Shown here: one piece after another, positions 1 through 4,185 of the stretch
Position numbering within the stretch: the stretch's first letter is position 1
Layout of the letters: each line of letters starts with the position of its first letter
Source of the DNA: Streptomyces lilacinus
GTDB taxonomy: Bacteria > Actinomycetota > Actinomycetes > Streptomycetales > Streptomycetaceae
Direction: 5' to 3'
DNA length: 5,027 bases
NCBI GenBank assembly: GCA_000715685.1
Contig: KL569419.1
Coordinates: forward strand, 43,843 to 48,869
Translations under genes and position numbers: made by a program
The notes under the pieces: generated by a model
Databases searched by the model: none
Told to the model about the DNA's origin: nothing
What the model saw: only the letters and a program-made list of their open reading frames with translations

Positions 1-15
1 GTGTATAAGAGACAG
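1..15 (+). other. Nextera/Tn5 mosaic-end adapter remnant at the left edge
   Basis: The first 15 bases, GTGTATAAGAGACAG, are the 3' 15 bases of the 19-bp Tn5 mosaic end used in Nextera library preparation (AGATGTGTATAAGAGACAG). The match is exact. This is not genomic sequence, and biological sequence starts at about base 16. It shows that reads were not fully adapter-trimmed and that the left edge is a contig end. Confidence 0.95.
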
Positions 16-226
16 GGCGTGCACCGCGGGCCCACGGGAACGATGACGGCAGCGCATTGACAGTCAGTCAGCTCGCTTTCCACGCCCGCCTGTATCAAAC
101 CCGCCCGACGCCGGATTGCGGCCGCGGCGGCTGTGCTTGCCTGTCGGCGGCGGCGTGCGAAGCCCTAACCCGGCGCATTCCCGGCGGAGTTCGATGCCCT
201 TTACGGGACAGCAGGCAACGGCCGAC
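16..226. other. Left-end segment without a convincing gene
   Basis: This is 211 bases between the adapter remnant and the stop codon of the VOC gene. In plus frame 1 the first codons read GVHRGPTGTMTAAH and stop at TGA 58-60, which could be the C-terminal tail of a plus-strand gene cut by the contig end. Nothing identifies it. On the minus strand an ATG at 57 opens a short frame running off the left edge, with no good ribosome site. A plus frame opening at TTG 57 lies largely antisense to the VOC gene and looks like a shadow. I see no strong terminator hairpin for the VOC gene here. Confidence 0.4.
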
Positions 227-679
227 CTACGCCACGCAGAACTCGTTGCCCTCCGGGTCCTGCATGACCCACCAGTGCCCAGCAGGGCCCTCGTTCACCT
301 CCCGGACGCGGGTAGCGCCCAAGTCCTCCAGCCGGGCGACCAACTCCTCGAGTTGGCCGGGCTCGCTGTGGATGTCGAGGTGCAGACGGTTCTTGCCGGA
401 CTTGCCTTCGGGCACGTCCTGGAAGAGCAGCCGTCGGCCGCGGCCGACGCCGCTGGTCTCGTCGAACGGGTCGTCAGGGTGGCGGATCGCGGCGTAGCCG
501 CGGAAGGTTTTGCGGCCGCGATGCTCGAGGACAGCCTCCTCGCCCACGTGGCCGGCGGTCAGCAGTTGCTCGACGAGCCTGCTGGGGTCTTCCACCTCGT
601 ACTCCAGGGCCGCGGCCCAGAAGTCCGCGAGGGCAGGTGCGTTCGTGCTGTCGATGACCAGCTTCCAATTCAATGCCAT
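227..679 (-). CDS. VOC family protein (glyoxalase/bleomycin-resistance-like)
   Basis: A 150-residue protein of the vicinal-oxygen-chelate fold, most like the single-domain Glyoxalase_6-type proteins common in actinomycetes. The N-terminal module (residues 4-60) begins WKLVIDSTNAPALADFW, the usual first strand and helix. The C-terminal module (about 95-150) has NRLHLDIH and ends DPEGNEFCVA, the family signature. H100 and E146 are the likely metal-binding pair. Members include glyoxalases, dioxygenases and drug-binding resistance proteins, and the substrate here cannot be read from sequence. The start is ATG 679: the frame stays open further upstream, but that part is antisense to the regulator and does not resemble the family. 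No Shine-Dalgarno precedes the ATG, which fits a leaderless or 1-nt-leader mRNA from the -10 box at 692-687. It is divergent from the CGNR regulator, which probably controls it. Confidence 0.92.
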   Translation of the reverse strand: MALNWKLVIDSTNAPALADFWAAALEYEVEDPSRLVEQLLTAGHVGEEAVLEHRGRKTFRGYAAIRHPDDPFDETSGVGRGRRLLFQDVPEGKSGKNRLHLDIHSEPGQLEELVARLEDLGATRVREVNEGPAGHWWVMQDPEGNEFCVA

Positions 680-700
680 GTAACTGGTTATAGTGGTTAC
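680..700. promoter_or_regulatory. Divergent overlapping promoters with dyad, probably leaderless on both sides
   Basis: The whole spacer between the two divergent start codons is 21 bp and is A+T-rich compared with its surroundings. On the plus strand TATAGT (689-694) is a -10-like hexamer, which would put +1 at 701, the A of the regulator's ATG. On the minus strand TATAAC (692-687) would put +1 at about 680, one base before the VOC ATG at 679. Neither gene has a Shine-Dalgarno. The spacer begins GTAAC and ends GTTAC, inverted arms separated by 11 bp, and TGGTTA is repeated directly at 685-690 and 694-699. A protein bound to this dyad would cover both -10 boxes. A weak minus-strand -35 candidate is TTGCAG (716-711, 18-bp spacing); I see no good plus-strand -35. 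That the adjacent CGNR protein is the ligand is inference. Confidence 0.6.
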
Positions 701-1303
701 ATGGACTCCTCTGCAACCAAGGGGTTGACACTGCACTCCCACACCGGTGTCGCCTACCGGTTCGATCCCGGCGCGCTGTGCCTGGAGCTGCTGACCACCG
801 GCGGCCCCGGCCCGTACCGCCGCTACGAGGTCTTGCACGAGCCCGCCGACCTGGCTGCCTGGGCGGACCGGTCGCGGCTGACCCCGACGCCCGTGTTGGA
901 GATCTCCGACGCCGAGGTGGCGGACGCGCGAAGGTTGCGTGACGCGCTGTTTCGGGTGGTCATCGCCCACACGCGCGGCGAGCCGCACCCGTCCGGTGAC
1001 CTGGAGACCATCAACGAGGCAGCCGCCCGTCCGGCCCTGGCACCCGCCATCGCACCGACCGGGAAGCGGCAGTGGGCTGGAACCGCCGGCGGAACGCACC
1101 TGGTGGCCACCGTCGCACGGGACGCCGTAGAGCTGTTGACCGGCCCCTTCGCGCACCGCATCCGTACCTGCGCCGCCGAGGACTGCCACCTCGTCTACGT
1201 CGACACCTCACGCCCCGGCCGCCGGCGATGGTGCTCGATGGAGCACTGCGGCAACCGCCACAAGGTAAGGGCGCTCCGCGCCCGTCACTCCGAGAAAGGA
1301 TGA
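701..1303 (+). CDS. ABATE / CGNR zinc-finger transcriptional regulator
   Basis: A 200-residue protein with the two-part architecture of CGNR zinc-finger regulators. The N-terminal ABATE-type domain (about 17-145) opens with FDPGALCLELLTT, the usual 'G-x-L-x-L-x-L-x-x-T' type start. The C-terminal zf-CGNR domain (about 150-195) has four cysteines, C157, C162, C178 and C183, spaced C-x4-C-x15-C-x4-C. It includes the name-giving CGNR at 183-186, followed by a basic tail (HKVRALRAR) suited to DNA contact. The family is predicted to be DNA-binding and often described as stress-related; the effector is unknown. The start is ATG 701, placed exactly where a transcript from TATAGT would begin. Frame-open sequence upstream runs antisense to the VOC gene and is not part of the protein. 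The stop overlaps the next gene's ATG (ATGA), indicating translational coupling. It probably autoregulates and controls the divergent VOC gene. Confidence 0.93.
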   Translation: MDSSATKGLTLHSHTGVAYRFDPGALCLELLTTGGPGPYRRYEVLHEPADLAAWADRSRLTPTPVLEISDAEVADARRLRDALFRVVIAHTRGEPHPSGDLETINEAAARPALAPAIAPTGKRQWAGTAGGTHLVATVARDAVELLTGPFAHRIRTCAAEDCHLVYVDTSRPGRRRWCSMEHCGNRHKVRALRARHSEKG

Positions 1304-1704
1304 CCGCGATGCCCGCAGGACTCGCCAAAGACGCGGGCTGGCAGATCGGCGTGTCCCGCACACTGCCCCACCCCGCGCCCGTCGTCTGGGACTTCATCAG
1401 CAGCCGCGATGGCCTCGCCCTCTGGCTCGGCCCCGGCGCGGTCCTCACTCCGGAACGCGGCGCCCCCTACCGGACGGCCGTGGGAGTGACGGGCGAGGTG
1501 CGCGGCTACCGTCGGATGGACCGCATCCGTGTCACCCACGGCACCACCACGGTCCAGGTCGCCCTCGCCCCCACCGCCGACGGCGCCCGGACGATGCTCC
1601 GCTTCCACCAGGAGCACCTCGCGAACGCCGAAGAACGGGAGCGGCAGCGGGCGCATTGGCAGCGCGTTCTGGACCAGGTCGCTGCCGCGCTCGACCAGCA
1701 ATGA
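1300..1704 (+). CDS. SRPBCC family protein (AHSA1-like START/Bet v1 fold)
   Basis: A 134-residue single-domain protein of the AHSA1-type SRPBCC group. The opening strand and helix read WQIGVSRTLPHPAPVVWDF, followed by the strand-rich centre (GEVRGYRRMDRIRVTH). The C-terminal amphipathic helix has the group's hallmark: RFHQEHLANAEERERQRAHW followed by QRVLDQVAAAL. These small proteins form a hydrophobic ligand cavity; the ligand and any enzymatic activity here are unknown. ATG 1300 overlaps the regulator's TGA. A second in-frame ATG at 1309 lies 8 nt after AAAGGA (1295-1300) and has the better ribosome-site spacing, so the true protein may be 131 residues. It is co-transcribed with the CGNR gene, an arrangement resembling ArsR-SRPBCC operons. 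It is convergent with the membrane protein downstream. Confidence 0.9.
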   Translation: MTAMPAGLAKDAGWQIGVSRTLPHPAPVVWDFISSRDGLALWLGPGAVLTPERGAPYRTAVGVTGEVRGYRRMDRIRVTHGTTTVQVALAPTADGARTMLRFHQEHLANAEERERQRAHWQRVLDQVAAALDQQ

Positions 1705-1706
1705 CG

Positions 1707-1747
1707 GTGGCGGCCGCCGCCCGGGTGAGCCGGGATGGGGCGGCCAC
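1707..1747. terminator. Possible bidirectional hairpin terminator between convergent genes
   Basis: The 60-bp gap between two convergent stop codons contains a GC-rich dyad. The inner stem is CCCGG (1720-1724), loop GTGAG, CCGGG (1730-1734). An outer stem pairs GTGG (1707-1710) and CCGCC (1714-1718) with GGCGG (1739-1743) and CCAC (1744-1747), leaving a 3-base bulge. There is no T-tract, which is common for actinomycete terminators. In sequence this G+C-rich some dyad is expected by chance, so confidence is moderate. Confidence 0.4.
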
Positions 1748-1764
1748 GGACGGGTGGCCCGGCC

Positions 1765-2322
1765 TCAGGTGACGTTCGGGCCGGATGCGACGGACGAGGC
1801 CGTCGTCGGCCGGCCGGACCACCAGACCGAGGCCAGCAGGAGCACGCCCGGGACGATTCCCGAGACGACCCTGATGACGGGGTCGGAAGCACCGCAGGCC
1901 GCCAGCACCAGGCCGGCCGCACCGCAGACCGCCATCGACCCGCCGAGCACGCGCAACGAGGGCCTGCGCCAAGCGGCTGCGAGCCCGAAGAAGTGCACGC
2001 CGACCACGAAGGCGATCCAGCCCACGGTCGCCTGCGGCGCGTGCAGCACCCTGTTGATCACCAGGAACCCGGCCGCGACCGCGACCACTTCGGCTGCCAC
2101 CACGTACCAGTAGCGCCTCCCGAAACCCGTGCTCGACGTCCCGCTGCCGCCGCCGGCGGCCCCGCCGCCGCGTCGTCCGAAGACGACCAGGCCGAGGAAC
2201 GCCGCGATGGCGAGCACGCGTAGCGGAACAGCGGCGGCCGTCGGCAGGGCCCCGGCGTTCGCCTGGATGAAGAAGAGCCCGAAACCGGCACCGATGAGTC
2301 GGCCGACCTGATCCTTTGTCAT
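1765..2322 (-). CDS. Multi-pass membrane protein of unknown function
   Basis: A 185-residue hydrophobic protein I do not recognise as a named family. About six membrane segments can be seen: residues about 8-27, 29-49, 72-93, 97-118, 125-145 and 148-168. A Gly/Arg-rich linker (about 49-71, GRRGGGAAGGGSG and onward) joins the second and third. The positive charges at this linker and at 119-124 (WRRPSLR) suggest that both loops are cytoplasmic. The tail is short and polar. The start is ATG 2322, with GAAAAG 8 nt upstream. An in-frame GTG at 2328 would add two residues but leaves only 2 nt of spacing, so I reject it. It lies 98 bp downstream of the DUF1801 gene on the same strand and could be a loose operon with it or have its own promoter. 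No transporter or enzyme motif is visible. Confidence 0.8.
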   Translation of the reverse strand: MTKDQVGRLIGAGFGLFFIQANAGALPTAAAVPLRVLAIAAFLGLVVFGRRGGGAAGGGSGTSSTGFGRRYWYVVAAEVVAVAAGFLVINRVLHAPQATVGWIAFVVGVHFFGLAAAWRRPSLRVLGGSMAVCGAAGLVLAACGASDPVIRVVSGIVPGVLLLASVWWSGRPTTASSVASGPNVT

Positions 2323-2350
2323 GATCACAGCTTTTCACCGATGTGGATCA

Positions 2351-2364
2351 ACGGACAAATCCGT
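2351..2364. repeat. Short perfect dyad upstream of the membrane protein
   Basis: ACGGA-CAAA-TCCGT is a perfect 5-bp inverted repeat with a 4-base loop. It lies 28 to 42 bases upstream of the ATG of the membrane protein, in an A+T-richer patch of the 98-bp gap. It could be an operator or a small hairpin in the leader or in the read-through transcript from the DUF1801 gene. A 5-bp dyad can arise by chance. Confidence 0.3.
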
Positions 2365-2420
2365 CGGCGGAGGCCGTCACCGACACCGCGCCCGCGAGGG
2401 GGCGGACACCGGCGCGCGCC

Positions 2421-2873
2421 TCAGCTCACCGCCTGCTTCACGAGCGCACCGATCCGCGCCTCCACCTCGGCCGTCACCTCGGTCAGGGCGAAACCGGCCG
2501 CCCACATCGTGCCCTCGTCCAGCTTCGCCTGGTCGCTGAACCCGAGCGTCGCGTAGCGCGCCTTGAACTTCTCCGCGCTCTGGAAGAAGCAGACGACCTT
2601 GCCGTCCAGCGCGTAGGCCGGCATCCCGTACCAAAGCTTCGGCGCCAGAACCGGAGCGCTGGCCGTGATGACGGCATGGACGCGCTCGGCCATGAACCGG
2701 TCCGAGTCCCGCATCTCGGCGATCTTCGCGAGCACGTCCCGCTCCTCCTCCGCCGCCTTGTCCGCACGCGAGCGGCGGCGCGCTGCCGTCTTCAGCTCTT
2801 GGGCGTGGTCCTTCATCGCGGCCCGCTCCTCGGCCGTGAATCCCTCGTGCGTACCGCTTTCGGTGCTGCTCAT
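2421..2873 (-). CDS. DUF1801 domain-containing protein (YdhG-like)
   Basis: A 150-residue soluble protein. The N-terminal third (residues about 13-48) is a charged helix rich in K, R and E with coiled-coil character ([20 protein letters not shown]). The DUF1801 core follows (about 58-145), with the group's hallmark stretch [20 protein letters not shown] (77-96) and then [19 protein letters not shown] (103-121). The DUF1801/YdhG fold resembles frataxin-type small alpha-beta proteins, and some relatives are called putative iron chaperones, but no biochemical role can be assigned here. The start is ATG 2873, backed by a strong ribosome site AAGGGGGAG (2889-2881) 7 nt upstream. Repeats at 2891-2915 and 2955-2984 lie in its upstream region. 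Its upstream neighbour on the same strand, the oxygenase, ends 143 bp away, so it probably has its own promoter. Confidence 0.9.
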   Translation of the reverse strand: MSSTESGTHEGFTAEERAAMKDHAQELKTAARRRSRADKAAEEERDVLAKIAEMRDSDRFMAERVHAVITASAPVLAPKLWYGMPAYALDGKVVCFFQSAEKFKARYATLGFSDQAKLDEGTMWAAGFALTEVTAEVEARIGALVKQAVS

Positions 2874-2890
2874 GGCAGATCTCCCCCTTG

Positions 2891-2915
2891 AGGATCTCGA
2901 TGTGCAGGATCTCGA
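2891..2915. repeat. Direct repeat pair in the DUF1801 upstream region
   Basis: AGGATCTCGA occurs at 2891-2900 and again at 2906-2915, with TGTGC between, giving an exact 10-bp repeat at a 15-bp period. It sits 18 to 42 nt before the DUF1801 start codon, immediately upstream of its ribosome site, so it would lie in the leader or across the core promoter. This could be a regulator site; the function is unproven. Confidence 0.45.
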
Positions 2916-2954
2916 AGGAGACCGTATCCGGGGGCACTGACAACGGGCTCCCGG

Positions 2955-2984
2955 CGATCAGCGGCGATCAGCGGCCATCAGCGG
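2955..2984. repeat. Three tandem 10-bp repeats (CGATCAGCGG)
   Basis: CGATCAGCGG is present at 2955-2964 and 2965-2974, followed by CCATCAGCGG at 2975-2984 with one substitution. The unit length is close to one helical turn, so the three copies present the same DNA face. They lie 82 to 111 bp upstream of the DUF1801 ATG and 33 to 62 bp past the oxygenase stop codon. They could be an activator site or simple slippage. Confidence 0.6.
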
Positions 2985-3016
2985 TGACTTCGAACGCCGG
3001 CGGGGTGTCCGTGCCG

Positions 3017-3714
3017 TCACCTCAAGGCGATCTCGGCGACCTTGGACCGGACGTAGGCGCGGGCCGTGACCGGAGGGTGGGGCACTCGGCCGATCGGCGC
3101 GGGGAGCGACTCGACGACGGTGTGCGGATCGCAGTCGTAGAAGTAGACCAGGGACATCAGCTCCTCGGACGGGGCGTCGGCGGGCGGGGCCAGGACGCGG
3201 TGGCGGCCGGAGCGCCAGCGGTCGCCGGTCCAGCGGGCCATCAGGTCACCGATGTTGACGGTGAGCGCCTCGGGGTCGTAGGGGGCGTCCTGCCAGCCGT
3301 TGTCCTCCGTGTGGATCTGCAGGCCGCCCTTGCCGGGTTGCCGGTCGAGGACGGTGATGGTGCCGAAGTCGGTGTGCGGACCGACGCGGAACTGGCCCGC
3401 CCGCGGCGCGCCCGTGGTGTGGATAGCGGGATACCAGTTGAGGGTCAGGGTCCAGTCGGGGCGGGTGGTGTGACGGGTGAAGAAGTCGAGCGGCTGGCGC
3501 AGGGCCGCCGCCAGGAGTTCCAGCAGTTCGTCGGCGAGCGCTCGCATGGAACGTACGTACCGCGCGAGGAGGGGCCGCAGGGCCGGGGGCTGGGACGGCC
3601 AGGACTTCGGCAGAAGTTCGGAGTCGTACGGGCCAGGAGCCGCCGACCAGGTTTCCACCAGGTCGGGTGGCGTCATCACGCCTTCCGCCCGGCCGGTGGC
3701 CACCGCTCCCGGAC
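3017..3714 (-). CDS. IPNS-like Fe(II)/2OG-type oxygenase, C-terminal part (gene split by adapter)
   Basis: This is the catalytic part of a non-haem iron oxygenase of the isopenicillin N synthase-like superfamily. Native sequence in this frame runs from about 3714 to TGA 3017, beginning PGAVATGRAEG. The GTG at 3703 is only an apparent start, reached because the frame is broken upstream. The double-stranded beta-helix core carries the iron triad: H-T-D (His codon 3376-3374, Asp 3370-3368) and the distal His in GRHRVLAPP (codon 3202-3200), giving H-x-D-x55-H. NIGDLMARWTGDRWRSGRHR is the conserved stretch leading to the distal His. The usual R-x-S co-substrate motif after it is replaced by L-M-S (EELMSLVYFYD). 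Actinomycete homologues act as oxidases or hydroxylases in varied pathways; the substrate is unknown. Joined with the N-terminal part it gives about 306 or more residues, near the family norm. Confidence 0.9.
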
Positions 3715-3731
3715 ATGTGTATAAGAGACAG
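3715..3731 (+). other. Internal Nextera/Tn5 mosaic-end remnant (assembly artefact)
   Basis: ATGTGTATAAGAGACAG matches the last 17 bases of the 19-bp Nextera mosaic end exactly, the same sequence found at the window's left edge. It sits inside an oxygenase reading frame, and its reverse-complement translation gives the tell-tale VSYTH. The native coding left of it is 698 bp and right of it 223 bp. Together these are 921 bp, a multiple of three, so removing the 17 bases restores one frame. Homologues, as I recall them, have about eight more residues at this spot, including an R-G-W/Y motif, so a small in-frame stretch of real sequence may also be lost. Confidence 0.95.
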
Positions 3732-3954
3732 GCGCCAGGAACGGCTGCTTGGCGTCGGCCGGCTGGTGGAAGAAGGTGCGGGCCGCGGTGCGGATCACGG
3801 CGGGCAGGCCCGGGTCGACGCCATGACCGGTGACGAGCAGGAAGCCCGCCCGTTCGAGCGCCTGGTCGACGACCGTGGCGAGACGGTCGCGGCCCTGGCG
3901 GTCACCGGTCCGCCACAGCGAGAGGTCGATGGTGGGAATGGTGGAAGCACTCAT
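3732..3954 (-). CDS. IPNS-like Fe(II)/2OG-type oxygenase, N-terminal part (gene split by adapter)
   Basis: This is the 74-residue native N-terminus of the oxygenase that continues at 3714. It shows the DIOX_N domain typical of the superfamily: the opening IPTIDLSLW (6-14), then GFLLVTGHGVD (37-47), and a helix ending FFHQPADAKQPFLA. After the last native codon the frame runs into the adapter and continues as VSYTHVRERW and on to a spurious stop at 3676, so residues past about 74 are not real. The start ATG 3954 is well supported by AAGGAGGAG (3972-3964), 9 nt upstream. The gene is transcribed away from the Lrp/AsnC regulator across a 231-bp gap, a classic regulator-target layout. It should be treated with 3017-3714 as one gene. 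Confidence 0.9.
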
Positions 3955-4185
3955 GCTGCCCTTCTCCTCCTTGTTCTTCCGCGTCCCGGGTGGTGAAGCG
4001 GTCCGGCCATGGTCGTTCGAGGAGCGGGCGCCACCCAGCCGTCCGCCGGGAAACGGGAGGAACAGGCGGCTTCGGCCGGTGAGATGGGAGAATGCGGCAG
4101 GCTACAGGCACGGCCGCTGTCGGGCGCCTATCGTCGGGTCCTGTCGTGGAGAGCACGGGATGGCGTGAACGCACGGGAGGTCACG
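3955..4185. promoter_or_regulatory. Divergent control region between oxygenase and Lrp/AsnC regulator
   Basis: These 231 bp separate two divergent start codons and must hold promoters for both genes. I see the oxygenase ribosome site (3972-3964) and the regulator's GGGAGG (4175-4180). I find no promoter with both hexamers convincing. TATCGT (4129-4134) is a possible plus-strand -10 without a good -35. A near-palindrome CGGCCATGGTCG lies at 4003-4014 and a direct repeat CAGGC-TA-CAGGC at 4098-4109; either could be a regulator contact, but neither stands out. An open frame across 3902-4174 on the minus strand and frames on the plus strand show no protein-like content. Confidence 0.45.

Noticed and set aside
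57..62. TTGACA, a perfect -35 hexamer
   Set aside because: No -10-like hexamer occurs 16-18 bp downstream (CCACGC at 17 bp), and no gene follows on the plus strand until 701.
227..1189. 320-residue minus-strand frame covering the VOC gene and running antisense through the CGNR gene
   Set aside because: Only the part from ATG 679 looks like the VOC family. The upstream 170 residues are the antisense shadow of the regulator and have no protein-like features.
2120..2180. GC-rich low-complexity stretch (repeated GCC/CCG units)
   Set aside because: It encodes the Gly/Arg-rich linker of the membrane protein, so it is explained by coding and is not an independent repeat element.
1532..2338. 268-residue minus-strand frame over the membrane protein and SRPBCC genes
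   Set aside because: Arg- and Gly-rich composition typical of an out-of-frame translation. It overlaps two well-supported genes in other frames.
2377..2943. Minus-strand frame from GTG 2943 that could encode a leader peptide (repeating EIL...IEIL) overlapping the DUF1801 gene
   Set aside because: The repeat is just the 15-bp DNA repeat read in frame. There is no clear ribosome site, and the frame continues for 188 codons as an out-of-frame shadow of the DUF1801 gene.
2888..3724. 278-residue plus-strand frame antisense to the oxygenase
   Set aside because: Long antisense frames are expected opposite high-GC genes. It has no recognisable domain and its end is shaped by the adapter remnant.
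3676..3731. Possible natural frameshift pseudogene or transposon insertion in the oxygenase
   Set aside because: The inserted bases are exactly the Nextera mosaic end and nothing else of a transposon is present. The same sequence begins the window, so a library artefact is the far simpler explanation.
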